Source: Roseiarcus sp963741405 | Lineage (GTDB): Bacteria > Pseudomonadota > Alphaproteobacteria > Rhizobiales > Beijerinckiaceae | Length of the DNA stretch: 64,000 nt | Assembly: GCA_963741405.1 (NCBI GenBank) | Contig: CAVUHX010000014.1 | Coordinates: 81,930 to 145,929, forward strand | Direction of reading: 5' to 3' | Shown here: piece by piece, positions 20,175-29,671 of the stretch | Layout of the letters: every line of letters starts with the position of its first letter | Position numbering within the stretch: the stretch's first letter is position 1 | The notes under the pieces: generated by a model | What the model saw: only the letters and a program-made list of their open reading frames with translations | Databases searched by the model: none | What the model was told of the DNA's origin: nothing | Program-made: the position numbers and the translations under genes

Positions 20175-20600
20175 TCAGCGCGCCAGCCCGCGCAGGAAGT
20201 CGATACTCACCAGCCCAGCGTGCTGCTTGGCGACCTTGCCGTGGTCGAACACGATCAGCGTCGGGATGCCGCGGATGCCGTAGCGGGCGGCGATCTCCGG
20301 CTCCTCGTCGACATTGAGCTTGGCGAAGCGAGCGCGCGGCTCGAGCTCCTTGGCCGCCCGCTCGAAAATCGGCGCCATCGCCCGGCAGGGGCCGCACCAT
20401 TCGGCCCAGAAGTCGACAATGACCGGCATGTCGTTGCGCTCGATGTGCTTGTCGAACGTCTCGGCCGTCAGCGCGATCGGATGGCCGCTGAACAGCGGCT
20501 GCTTGCATTTGCCGCACACCGCCTCGGCGGCGGGCCGGTCGGGGGCGACGCGGTTGACGGCGTCGCAATGCGGGCAGACGGCGTGGATGGGTTCGGACAT
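20175..20600 (-). CDS. trxC: Thioredoxin 2 (zinc-containing thioredoxin)
   Basis: A 141-aa protein with an N-terminal zinc ribbon (CPHC at about 9-12 and CGKC near 29-32) followed by a thioredoxin fold with the active site WAEWCGPCRAM near residue 70 and the cis-Pro segment GIRGIPTLIVF. This two-part plan identifies TrxC. It reduces protein disulfides in the cytoplasm and is often induced by oxidative stress; the zinc ribbon makes it redox-sensitive. No obvious operon partner. Confidence 0.92.
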   Translation of the reverse strand: MSEPIHAVCPHCDAVNRVAPDRPAAEAVCGKCKQPLFSGHPIALTAETFDKHIERNDMPVIVDFWAEWCGPCRAMAPIFERAAKELEPRARFAKLNVDEEPEIAARYGIRGIPTLIVFDHGKVAKQHAGLVSIDFLRGLAR

Positions 20601-20696
20601 TCTCGCAGAGCCTTTGTTTAGTGAACTCTAATATAGCGGCCATGGCGAGGCGTTCAAGGGCGGCCTTGGGGACTGCCGATGGCGAAAAGTTCCCTC

Positions 20697-20714
20697 GATC
20701 ACGAATTCGTGATC
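20697..20714. promoter_or_regulatory. 18-bp perfect palindrome, possible operator
   Basis: GATCACGAATTCGTGATC is a perfect palindrome 130 bp before the bufferin-type gene and 97 bp before (upstream of) trxC. Its length and symmetry suit a dimeric regulator, but no family consensus was matched. Confidence 0.35.
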
Positions 20715-20843
20715 GCGGTTTTCGGTAACTCCGCGGACAGGACGCCGTAAGTCTCCATGCAGGGCCGAGAGGCTCCGCCGACAGGCCCGGCAGCCCGCCG
20801 CGCCCGACGCTATCTCATTGATTGAAGACGGAGATCTGACGCC

Positions 20844-21125
20844 ATGAACGCCAAGACCGCCATCACCGCCGCAGCGCTTGCCGCTTCGCTCGCCGGCGCG
20901 CTCGCCGCCATCGCCAAGGCCGGCCCCGCCCCGATGCAGCCCGGCGCCGACAAGTGCTACGGCATTGCGCTGGCCGGCAAGAACGATTGCGCCGCCGGCG
21001 CTGGGACGAGCTGCGCCGGGACGTCCACCGTCGACTACGACCCCCATCACTGGAAATATGTCGCCAAGGGCACGTGCGAGGGCATGAAGACCCCGAAGGG
21101 CCATGGCTCGCTGACCCAGATGTAA
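20844..21125 (+). CDS. DUF2282 bufferin-type precursor peptide (BufA1-like)
   Basis: A 93-aa protein with a signal peptide ending near ALAAIAKA and a short mature part with the four-cysteine DUF2282 pattern: CYGIALAGKNDCA, TSCAGTS, WKYVAKGTCEGM. This family was recently shown in other bacteria to be bufferin precursors, modified at cysteines by a multinuclear iron oxygenase (DUF692, BufB) with a BufC partner and linked to copper stress. Those partner genes would normally follow directly. Here none is present before the mobile DNA that begins at about 21360. Without them the peptide could be unmodified, or modified by enzymes encoded elsewhere. Confidence 0.82.
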   Translation: MNAKTAITAAALAASLAGALAAIAKAGPAPMQPGADKCYGIALAGKNDCAAGAGTSCAGTSTVDYDPHHWKYVAKGTCEGMKTPKGHGSLTQM

Positions 21126-21359
21126 TTCACGACATCGTCCTTTTCGCATTGTGGCCCAGCCCTGACAGGCGGGGCCGATAACCTCCATGATCGAGATTGC
21201 CGCGGCGATAATTCAATCGAAAGCTCTGTTCGTACCCCTGGAATGTGAGCGGGATCACAGCTTCCATCGACGTTCCGTCGTAGCGCGTATTGGCCCGGGA
21301 TTGCCCAGCTTAAGGCAGGCGAATGTGGAACGCCCGACGCCGCACGGGAGGACAACGTC

Positions 21360-21398
21360 ATGGCCACCTATGTCACGCTCGCCAATTTTACAGACCAG
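21360..21398 (+). pseudogene. First 13 codons of a GYD-domain gene
   Basis: After GGGAGGACAACGTC comes ATG and the peptide MATYVTLANFTDQ, the typical opening of GYD-family stress proteins. At 21399 the sequence switches to serine-recombinase coding DNA in another frame. The rest of the gene was not found in the window. Confidence 0.6.
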
Positions 21399-22312
21399 CC
21401 GAGCGTCGCTATATGGCTGTCGACCCTGACAACCGCCTCGTCGCCCGTGGGCTCGAGCGCGAGTGGGAGCAGCGCCTGGCGGACCTCGAGGCGGCGAACG
21501 ATGAACTCGCCCGCCGCCAGGAGCAACGTCCACGTGTCCTCGGCCAGGAGGAGCGTGATCGCCTGCTCGCCCTCGGGGCCGACCTCGCCACGGTCTGGGA
21601 TGCGCCGACCACCACGCCGCGCGACCGCAAGGAGCTTTTGCGAGCCCTCGTCGAGGAGGTGATCCTCTCGGTTGACCGTGACAAGTCGGCGGCCCGCCTC
21701 ACACTGCGCTGGAAGGGTGGCGCGTTGACCGATCTCGACGTGCCGCTGCCTCGCTCGAGACCCGCAACCGTTCGAACCGATGAAGAGACCCTGGACCTCG
21801 TGCGCCGGCTGGCGGCCCTCTATCCGGACACGGTGATCGCCGGCATTCTCAATCGCCAGGGGCGAACGACCGCCCGCGGCCATCGCTTCGAGGCCAATCG
21901 GGTCGCCAGTTTGCGCATCCATCGTCGCATCCCGTGTTTCCAGCCCAAGCCGGACGTCGCCGAAGGAGAGATCATGACGGTCGCGGCAGCGGCGGCCACG
22001 CTGAACGTCGCGCCGTCGACCCTGCATCGCTGGCTCAATGACGGCCTCATACCCGGTGAGCAGGCGACCCCGGGCGCGCCCTGGCGCATCCGCATGACCG
22101 ATGAGCTCAAAGCGAAGTTCACCGAGGCGGCCGGCGACGGCTTCATCACCATGCAGGAGGCCACCCGCGCGCTCGGCGTGACGCGCCAGACCGTGTTGCA
22201 GCGTGTAAAGCGCGGAGAGATCGAAGCCGCTCACGTCACCAAAGGCGGTAAAAGAGGACTACGGATCAAAGTGATAGAGAGCCAACGCACGCTCTTCGGC
22301 CGCATCGAATAA
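21399..22312 (+). pseudogene. C-terminal half of a large serine recombinase
   Basis: An open frame of about 300 aa lacking the catalytic resolvase domain. It starts mid-protein with ERRYMAVDPDNRLVARGLER, runs through a coiled-coil segment (about 15-45), and ends with two helix-turn-helix units, TLNVAPSTLHRWLNDGLI and ATRALGVTRQTVLQRVKRGE. The order resembles the Rhizobium y4bA/y4pH recombinases of about 700 aa. Without the catalytic Ser it cannot recombine DNA. The left end is fused to the GYD gene start and the right end abuts a group II intron fragment. Confidence 0.75.
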
Positions 22313-22323
22313 ACCTGGGGATA

Positions 22324-22980
22324 TTATGAAGCAAACTCCAAGAATCCCGCAATGTCGGCGTCCAGCACCCAGTTCACCTTCGTGCTGTCGATTCCCACCC
22401 ATAGCGCGTCCAGCGCATCGTGCTGGCCGCGTCCGGGACGAAATCCATACGAGAATCCGAGGAAGTCCTCCTCGTAAACCGCGTTCAGCGCCTCGACCAG
22501 CGCGCGCTGGACGATCTTGTCCTCCAGCGCGGCAATGCCGAGCGGGCGCCGCCGCCCGTCGGGCTTCGGGATATACCGACGCCGCGACGGTTGCGCCCGA
22601 TAGGCTCCCCGGTGGATTCGGCCGTGCAGGTCCTCGAGGCGCGCCTCGAGGTCATGGCCGTAATCCTCCCACGTCACGCCATCAACGCCGGGGGCCGCCT
22701 CGCGCTTGAGCGCGAAGTAGGCTTCCCGAAGCTGGTCGGCGTCGATGTGGTGCAGGAGCGCGGTGAACCGTTCCTCCTTCTTCAGCCTTGCTGTTTGCCG
22801 TACGCGTTCCAGGCCGTGGGACGCGCCTTGCCGGCTCGGTGTCCGGGGCGTGCCGTCCTGTTCCGCGTTCTCCTTGGCCCCCGCCCTTGGCTCCACGAAC
22901 TCCTCGGCCAGTCGCCCGGCCTCGTTCGCTCGCTTCACAGCTACTACGACGGAGTCTGACTCCTCGCCCCCGTGCATCAT
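22324..22980 (-). pseudogene. Group II intron reverse transcriptase/maturase, N-terminal fragment
   Basis: From ATG 22980 (MMHGGEESDSVVVAVKRANE) about 217 codons remain. They include the RT-0/RT-1 region KREAAPGVDGVTWEDYGHDL, RYIPKPDGRRRPLGIAALED, and the RT-2/RT-3 start GFSYGFRPGRGQHDALDALW. The reading ends at VLDADIAGFLEFAS, just where RT-3 should continue to FFD. The YADD domain and maturase domain are missing, so it is inactive. Confidence 0.85.
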
Positions 22981-23338
22981 CGGCTTCGGCTCGTCGCCTT
23001 CCCGATGCGGACCGCGCAACTCACGCGCGGCCAAGGTCGAGGTCTCCCGGTTTCCGGTCGAGGAGCGTACGTACATGCCAGGGTCTTCGACCACGCAGGA
23101 CCGGATATGCGCTCGCGTTGACGCGCATCCCCGTTTCGCCTTCCGCTGTGACAACGGCGTCGGCGTCCCAATTGATTCTTTCGCGGCTCAATGGCTGGCC
23201 TATACGCACCCCTGCCGACGCTTCGCCCCCGGCCTCGCGGCCGACGACGCACGGCTCGGGGCCGATGCGGTTCGCTATTCCTTCATCGTAGTGGACTTGC
23301 ATCACCTACCCCTCGCCGGCTTCCCGGCGCACTGTCAC
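22324..23338 (-). mobile_element. Group II intron fragment (5' part), minus strand
   Basis: Read on the minus strand, the RNA start is near 23338 (GTGACAGTGCGCCGGGAAGC) with domain-I-like features up to about 23000, followed by the reverse transcriptase start. The element stops abruptly at 22324, so domains IV-VI and most of the protein are missing. The cut abuts the serine-recombinase stop. Confidence 0.7.
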
Positions 23339-23454
23339 CAGAATCCAGGGTGGTCAACCCCAGATCAGCGCATTGCGCTAGGCAGCCTGAGTAAGCGCAG
23401 CCGGGTGTCTCACATCCGTGCCGCAGTACACACGACGCGACGGCGGACGCGCGC

Positions 23455-23751
23455 ATGACGCCCTTCAAACAGATCGCGATTTGGCTGGACGCGTTCTGGA
23501 TCAACTCGGCCCAGCTGATGTTCGCCGTGATCTTCCTTGTCATTCTGGTGAATTACCCGAGGCGCGAGGAGACCGGGCAGGAGCCCGTGGCGCCAGTGTG
23601 GATCAACCTCATGTACCCGTCGTGGTTTGATCGATTGTCCGTGCTGGCGATCCTGAAGGCATTCGTTCTTGCGCTGGTGCTGTCAATTCCCGTCGGTACG
23701 ATTGGCATGATCGGACTTCTGATCGCGCTGGGAAGGATCCATGGCCCGTGA
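23455..23751 (+). CDS. Small membrane protein, unknown function
   Basis: A 98-aa protein with two predicted membrane helices, near 17-35 (AQLMFAVIFLVILVNY) and 68-93 (KAFVLALVLSIPVGTIGMIG). No family recognised. It overlaps the next membrane-protein gene by 11 bp, so the two were probably one unit before the second was truncated. Confidence 0.5.
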   Translation: MTPFKQIAIWLDAFWINSAQLMFAVIFLVILVNYPRREETGQEPVAPVWINLMYPSWFDRLSVLAILKAFVLALVLSIPVGTIGMIGLLIALGRIHGP

Positions 23752-24305
23752 GAAACGAACTGGCACTGTTGCCCTGGTCTGGCAATGGCTCGTCATGTTT
23801 GTCTCCTCCATGGGCATAGCGGTTTCCCTGGCGGCCGGTTTGCTAATCGTCGATTGCCTGTTTGAAGCGACCGGGAAATTTCGCTCCCTGCCGACGCCCC
23901 AATCCTTCGCCGCGGCGATCATCAATCTTCTCGCCATGGCGGCGGCCGTCGCTGCCGCCGGATTGGCGGTCTTCGCCGCCTTGATCGTGTGTTATGGCGT
24001 CTCGGCGCTGGTCTGGCGCGTTGTCCCGGCGTTGGCGACGGACACCGCCGCGGCGCTGCCTTTCGAGTGGACGGAACAGACGACCGGGTCGGTCATCACG
24101 TTCATCCTGTTGATCGCGGCGGGCTCTCTTCTGATCATCTGGGCGGTTTTCCTGATCCTGCGTGGCCGCGCGGGCTACCTGGAGCGAGAGAAACTGGCCC
24201 AGGGAATATCGGCGAGGCTGTTCGTCGGGTACTTTTGCCGCCGCGCGCCGACTGGTCTGCTGTTGCTGCTCACCACTTGGCCGGCACTGGTCTATTTCGT
24301 CTACG
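23741..24305 (+). pseudogene. Membrane protein, 3' end replaced by IS sequence
   Basis: From ATG 23741 (MAREKRTGTVALVWQWLVMF) the protein has about four hydrophobic segments (12-40, 58-85, 110-135, and a weak one near 170). At about 24300 the native sequence gives way to antisense IS-transposase DNA; the open frame runs on to 24949 only by chance. Function unknown. The upstream small membrane protein may be its partner. Confidence 0.5.
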
Positions 24306-24990
24306 ATCTTGTAGCCCTTGCTGTTTTTCTTGGAGCCGAGGTCGCAGGCGGTGGGCAGCTCGGCGAGCATCTGGTCGACGGTCTGCGAGGTTTGCCGCTC
24401 CAGCCGCGTCGGCTCGGGCTTTGGCCGTTGCTCGTCCTTGCGCGGGCGTCCGCGCTTGCGCGGCGGCTGAGCGCCATCGGACGGCGGATCGTCCTTCTTG
24501 TCGTTGGCCTCGTTCGCCGCCGGCTTCTCGCGCGCCTCGATCTCGGTGGCGTCTCGGGCGATCACGCCGATGATGCGCCCGCCCAGCGAGCGCTCGATCA
24601 GCGCTGCGTGCATTTTGTCGGGCACGCGAACTCCGCGAAGGCGCGAGAGAACGTGGCTTCCGAGGGCACTTGCGAGCGTCGCTCCCAACCGAGGATACGC
24701 CGCAGCGACTTGTCGACGGCGAGGCGTTCGATCAAAGCGGACGTGGTGGGAATGCCCAACATCGCCTTGGCGACGAAGGCCCTGGCGAGGGCGCGCCGAT
24801 CCTCGGGCGGGCGGCCGGGGCGGCGTGGTGGATCCGGAACGAAGGCTTCGAGGCCGATCACATCGAGTGTCGTGACGCGACGCCCGAGCGCCTCGGTCAA
24901 CGGGTCGACCTCCTCGCGCAGCCAAGGAAACAGGGCGCCCTGGATATGACTCCAACGGGCTTTCATGGCGTCGAGGGGATCGTCGGACAT
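24306..24990 (-). pseudogene. IS1182/IS5-like transposase (DUF772), N-terminal fragment
   Basis: The minus strand from 24990 reads MSDDPLDAMKARWSHIQGAL and shows the DUF772 dimerisation domain (RRALARAFVAKAMLGIPTTS, RILGWERRSQVPSEATFSRA). A frameshift near 24620 moves the continuing sequence (VPDKMHAALIERSLGGRIIG) to the next frame. It reaches DLGSKKNSKGYK and stops at the junction near 24305, before the DDE catalytic region. Confidence 0.7.
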
Positions 24991-25098
24991 GCTGTCCGCT
25001 GCGAATCGGGGAAATACAAGAACAGTATTACTGCCTATTCCTATCGTGTACAGCGTTATATATTCTGTCAGCAGACTTGAAAATGGCTCCTCGCTATT

Positions 25099-25450
25099 TC
25101 AAGTGGGTGAATTAGCGAGCACGTCGCCGGCGATGAGGTAGACGATGGCTTTGAGATTTCGCTTGGTTCGGTAGCCTTTGGCTTTGCGCTTGGCGGCCTG
25201 GACATTGCCGTTGATGGCTTCCAGGACGCCATTGGAAAGGCCGGTGGCGATCTGATCTGAGAATGCCCTCGGCCTTGGCCATGATCGTCTTGGCCAGTCG
25301 TTTCATCGGGCCGAGATCGCAGACCCGAACCCAGGCGTTCCAGCGATCGAGGAAGCGTCGGGCGGTCTTGGCGTCCATCGTGAACAGCTGCTGCAGGTTC
25401 ATGCGGATTTGCATCGCCTGGATCGTGTCCAGGTTCTGCGCTTCCAATCT
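25099..25450 (-). pseudogene. ISL3 transposase, C-terminal part (split by an insertion)
   Basis: Reads LEAQNLDTIQAMQIRMNLQQ, then RRFLDRWNAWVRVCDLGPMK, then after one frame change near 25255 NGVLEAINGNVQAAKRKAKG and KAIVYLIAGDVLANSPT before TGA 25099. The ...EAINGN...KAKGYRT... block is the C-terminal catalytic Glu region of ISL3 transposases. The N-terminal part is at 28057-28765; joining the two across the inserted element restores ALSR-LEAQN in frame. Confidence 0.82.
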
Positions 25451-28056
25451 CAGACCTCCTGACCTAGCGTAGCGCAAAATGTCCGGTTTTGGCGTCGGTC
25501 AGGGAGCCTGCGGAACAGCCGTGGCGGTGCTACGCTCGATCGGCGAGCCGGGAAAGGCAAGCCCGATAGGGGGCGGCGGACGCACTGAGAAGCGAATCCG
25601 CAGGCGCGAGCCGGGGAAGATTGTCGCGGTTTGGTCGAGCATCTCACAGAGGGCCTGGGCGGCGTGGGTTCGATGCGGCGAGCTGAGCGGAGCCAAGGTG
25701 ATATGCAACTCGCTATCGGAGACGCGGATGTCGCCTGTCGCGGCGAACAGCTCATGGAGCAGGGTTCGCCCCTCTTGATCGGCACGGGCGTAGTGAGGTC
25801 GCAGTAGCGTTACTAGATCGCTCTCGGCCTGATAGGCGACCATCTTGATGATGTCGGTCAGGTGCTTGCGCTCGGTGGCGAGCTTGACCACGGCCCGCTC
25901 GCTGAGGTCTCGGACCTCGACGCGCTTAGCAACATCGCGGCGCTGCTCGAAGAGCCGGGCGACGCGAGCGCGGGCCGTGCGCAGCCGTTTGCCGAGCGTG
26001 CCATGAGCGATCTTGAACCCCCGCATGGTCGGCCGGTGCTGCTCGGCGTTGTCCGCGGCGGCGGCGCCGTATTCGCGTTCGAGCTTGGCGAGATCGGCGC
26101 GCGCCGCACGGACCTCCTTATCCAAAGCACGGCGCTCGGGATTGGGGATGGAGCGGGTCGGGTCCTCCGGCTCGATCCGGTAATCGACGAGTGCATCAAG
26201 CAGGAACTCTTCCCGCATGTACTTGAAGAAGTTCTCCTGTCGCCAGCGCTCGAACATGCGGTAGGCGACCTCGATGTCGCGCAGGTCCCATCGACTGGTG
26301 ATTACCTGCGTCTGATGGCCGTCGTCGCACAAGCGCGTGACTTGCCGTAGGCGCAGCTTACCTTTGAGGAAGCGCACGGGCTGGTCGTGCAGAAGATAGT
26401 CCACCCGGCATCCGTCGAGCTCGGCGTGACGGGCGATGAACCGCCGCTCATTGATGCGACGGCGCCGGCCCTTGCGATAGGTCAGCAAGTCGAAGCCGCC
26501 CTTGATCATCATATCGAACAACTTCGGGCTCCAGCCGCCGCGGTCGAAGACGATGGTGACCCGTCGCTCGCCGACCAGGTCGCGCACTTCGCGAAGCAGC
26601 CGGGGCAAGGCCTTCGTCAACGCCACGTCGACCTCCCCGGTCACCACCAGCAACGGGTCGCCGGAGCGGTCGTTGATCCAGTCGTCGGTGCTGGCGGGCA
26701 TGGCCAGATGGCGGCGCGCCACGTAAGCCTTTGATGCGATGGCGCGTTGGCCGTGATAGGCGCGCACATGGCCGTCGATGTACAAGAACCCCATGAGATG
26801 TCCGCGCTGATCGACACGCAGACGCGCAAGCTCCGCGCCCAGCTGCTCGGCGCAATGGTGTGCCGCGAGGCGGGTGAGCCGGCGCCGCAGCGTCTTCACC
26901 TCCGGCGCGCGGTCGAGCCCGAGGAGCCTGCCGAACGCGGCCGGGTCGCGTTCCTTGAGATGCTCGGGCCGCTTGATGCGCAGCAGCGCCATGAGCAGGA
27001 GCGTCAGCAAGGTCGTGCGCAGGCCATAGAAGGCCGGACCGATCTCACCGTAGAGCTTGCGGCTGATCCGAAACAACCCGCTCTCGACCAGGCACGGGAG
27101 AGCGAGCAGGACGCCGACACCGGGAACCGAGGCCCCCTCGCGAAAGAGCGGTGCGGCATCATCGAGCAGCCCCAGATGGGCGAGTTGCCGATCGAAGCTG
27201 CGATCGCTCGCGTCGCGGTCGAGGCTCATCGGCGCCGGTTCGGCGTCGTCCTCAGCCGCGCTGATTGGATCGCCAGCGCCGTCCTTCACTGATGGCGCGG
27301 AGCCATCCTCATCATCGTCGGTCGACTTCGCAGACGGCACGCCCGCCGCCGGCGGCGCCCCCGCCGCTGCGGTCGTCATCCCGGCGAACGCAAGCTGTGC
27401 GCTCTCGGCGGGCGTCGAAGGTCCGACCAGCTTGCGAATCGCCTTCTCGCTCACCCCCCAGCCGGTGCGCGACCGCCCGGTTGCTCATCCCCTGGCTTTT
27501 CAGCAGCTCGATGCTGCGTAGACGTTGCCCGGAGATCCGTCGCCGACCGCGACGCCAGCCTTCCTCGCGACCGAGCGCCGCCATCCCGCCCTGCACATAG
27601 CGCGCTTGGTGGCGCCGCACGGTGCGCACCGATCGATCAAACGCCCGCGCCACGTCCGTTTGCTGGGCGAACCCCGACTCCACCAGGAACACCATCGCAT
27701 AGGCCTCGGCGACCGCATCCTCGGCGCGATAGTGATGCACCGGCAGTCCACCCACAACGATCACGCGCTGATCCGCTTCGATCCGCAAGCTGCAGCGCGC
27801 ATTGATCACCACGGTATTCGACGCCGCCGGAAATGGCAGCGCCAAGGCTTGTTGGGTACTCATGCCCCGAGCTACAGCGGACAAGTTTGGGTCCGCAAGG
27901 GCCGCCGTGAAACCTCATTGTTTCAGGGGGATGCGCCGTGAGCATCAGAAAAACCGGACACGTATTGGTCCGCACCTCGCACAGCCGTGGGCAGCCGATG
28001 GGCAGCCGAAAGGCCAGAGATTTCAGTCCTCGAAATCGGCTAGGTCAGGAGGTCTG
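25451..28056 (-). mobile_element. 2,606-bp insertion element with 5-bp target repeats
   Basis: The ends are an 18-bp inverted repeat, CAGACCTCCTGACCTAGC at 25451-25468 and its complement at 28039-28056. Direct repeats AATCT flank it at 25446-25450 and 28057-28061. Removing the element plus one repeat rejoins the ISL3 transposase gene in frame. It carries one long transposase gene on the minus strand. Confidence 0.92.
25499..27863 (-). pseudogene. Large transposase with N-terminal HTH, broken (or slipped) at a G6 run
   Basis: The gene opens at ATG 27863 (MSTQQALALPFPAASNTVVI), with an HTH segment VARAFDRSVRTVRRHQARYV and a second one ending SNRAVAHRLG. At 27450-27457 the coding strand has CTGGGGGGTGAG; with five Gs instead of six the protein would continue as HRLGVSEKAIRKLVG into the 640-codon remainder. 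That part has a DDE-like core, FLYIDGHVRAYHG, RVTIVFDRGGWSPKLFDMMI and a long helical region. The total would be about 788 aa. The IS family is not certain (IS4/IS1634-like at best). The G run could be a mutation, a sequencing slip, or a programmed slippage site. Confidence 0.75.
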
Positions 28057-28765
28057 AATCTTGACAACGCTTCCTTCTCCTCCTGCGTCAGATGATCGAC
28101 GTTCTTGAGGAAGATGTAGCGCCGGCCCTTGATCTGGAAGTTGTTCCGCGCTTCCTCGCGCCGCACCTGGTCGACGGCCTCGTTGGCGAGTTTGATGACG
28201 TGGAATTTGTCGAACGTGATCTCGGCGTTGTCGAAATTCGCCTTGATCCCCGCTTCGAACGCCGCCCCCATGTCGATGCTGGCGTCGGTGACCGCCTCGC
28301 GCTTGCCGCCGTGCGCCTCGAGGAAATCCGCGAATTCCTTCACCGTCGCAGCGTCCTTGCCGTTCGGCCACGTAGATGACTTTGCGCCGCGCCATGTCGA
28401 CGAACAGGCTGATGTAGTCGTGGCCGCGCCGCGCCGAGGTTTCGTCGGCGGCGATGCGCCGCACCTGCGCCAAATCCAGCCCCTCCACCGCGCGCCAAAC
28501 GTAGTGCTCGACGATCCGCCACAAGCGCGTGTCGTGCTCGCCGAGCCGCTTGGCCGCATTGGCGATCGGCATCGCCTTGGCCAGCGCCAGCACGTAGGCC
28601 TCGAACAACAACGTGAACCCGGAACCCGCCCGAGCCCACGGCGTGGCGACCTTGCGCACCCCGCAGTTCGGACAGTTCACTCGCGGCACACGAGCGTGCA
28701 ACAGTGTGCGATGCTGGAAGAAGTCCAGATGCCGCCACGTCTCGCCCTTCGTGTCGCAATCGGCG
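28057..28765 (-). pseudogene. ISL3 transposase, N-terminal/central part
   Basis: Begins mid-protein as DCDTKGETWRHLDFFQHRTL, then a zinc-binding VNCPNCGVRKVATPW and the DDE start RRIAADETSARRGHDYISLF. One frame change near 28355 leads to GKDAATVKEFADFLEAHGG and ITFDKFHVIKLANEAVDQVR (second catalytic region). About 70 N-terminal residues are missing; the left edge joins the stop codon of the tyrosine recombinase gene at 28766. The rest of the protein lies beyond the 2.6-kb insertion. Confidence 0.82.
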
Positions 28766-29671
28766 TCATGATTGCCTCCCTTCGGCGAAGAACGCCTCAC
28801 CGGCCGCGGCGACGTCACGCACGAGGTCGGCAGTGGCCTCCAGGTGCCAGTAGGTCGAATAGATGTTGATGTGACCCATGTAGGTCGCAAGCGCCGCCAT
28901 ATGCGCGCCGGTTCGGCTTCGATCGGCTGGACTGCCCTGCAGCGCCCGCACCGCGAACGTATGCCGCAGATCATGCAGGCGCGGTCGGCGCCGCGCCGCC
29001 GGCGCGATGCCTGCACTGCAGACCAGCCTGTCGAAGGTCTCTTTGACCGCGATGTAGCGCAGCGGCAGACCACGCGCGTCAACGAACACCGGATCAGCTT
29101 CGGAATGAGGCTGACGACGCGCCAGATAGCGCTCCAGGCCGGCTGTCGGCGTGTCGTGCAGCGGCGCCAAGCGGGTTTTTCGGAACTTGGTCTCGCGGAT
29201 CAGCAGGCCGTCGCGCGTCACGTCGGCGACGGTCAACTTGAGCGCCTCGGAGATCCTCAATCCGGTGACCGACAGCAGCGCGATCAAGGTCGCATAGGTC
29301 CATGGGCGCAAGCCGCCTTTCGGGCGAAGCCGAAGGGCGGCTTCGATCAGTCGGTCGATCTCCGCCGCCGAGTAAATGTGCGGCGGGCGTCGCGTCTTGC
29401 GGGCGCCGAAGTGATTGACCGGCGGCAGCTCGTGCCGGGCGTCCTCGACCCGGACATGTCGCGCGAAGCGACAGACGGCTTTCAGCCGGGCGTCGCGTTG
29501 CGGAACGGACGGGCCGCACGCCGCCCAATCGATTGCGGTTTGGGCGTGGACATGCGTCTGCCCGCGCTTGGTCGCAAAAGCGGCAAAGCACTTGAGCAGC
29601 CATTCCGCGTTAAGCATCGCAAATCCCGTGGCGCGGCGGAGCGCCAGATAAGCCTCGATGGCCTTCAACAT
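28766..29671 (-). CDS. Tyrosine recombinase, second of an overlapping pair
   Basis: A 301-aa phage-integrase family protein starting at ATG 29671 (MLKAIEAYLALRRATGFAML). Catalytic residues are visible: Arg in TGLRISEALKL, His-x-x-Arg in RLHDLRHTFAVRAL, a late His in GHINIYSTYWHLE and Tyr in the same segment. Its start overlaps the stop of the preceding recombinase (TGATG). The overlap and sizes match RitB of RIT (recombinase-in-trio) elements, or the int genes attached to some IS91 elements. Its stop overlaps another ATG (28769) belonging to a third gene, which is cut off at once by ISL3 DNA. Confidence 0.82.
   Translation of the reverse strand: MLKAIEAYLALRRATGFAMLNAEWLLKCFAAFATKRGQTHVHAQTAIDWAACGPSVPQRDARLKAVCRFARHVRVEDARHELPPVNHFGARKTRRPPHIYSAAEIDRLIEAALRLRPKGGLRPWTYATLIALLSVTGLRISEALKLTVADVTRDGLLIRETKFRKTRLAPLHDTPTAGLERYLARRQPHSEADPVFVDARGLPLRYIAVKETFDRLVCSAGIAPAARRRPRLHDLRHTFAVRALQGSPADRSRTGAHMAALATYMGHINIYSTYWHLEATADLVRDVAAAGEAFFAEGRQS

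Noticed and set aside
23843..24300. Minus-strand coding extension of the IS1182-like fragment beyond KKNSKGYK
   Set aside because: After the junction the frame is Arg/Gln-rich antisense of the membrane protein and matches no transposase segment.
24310..24949. Continuation of the membrane protein gene to 24949
   Set aside because: This part is antisense to a DUF772 transposase fragment; the native membrane protein ends at the junction near 24305.
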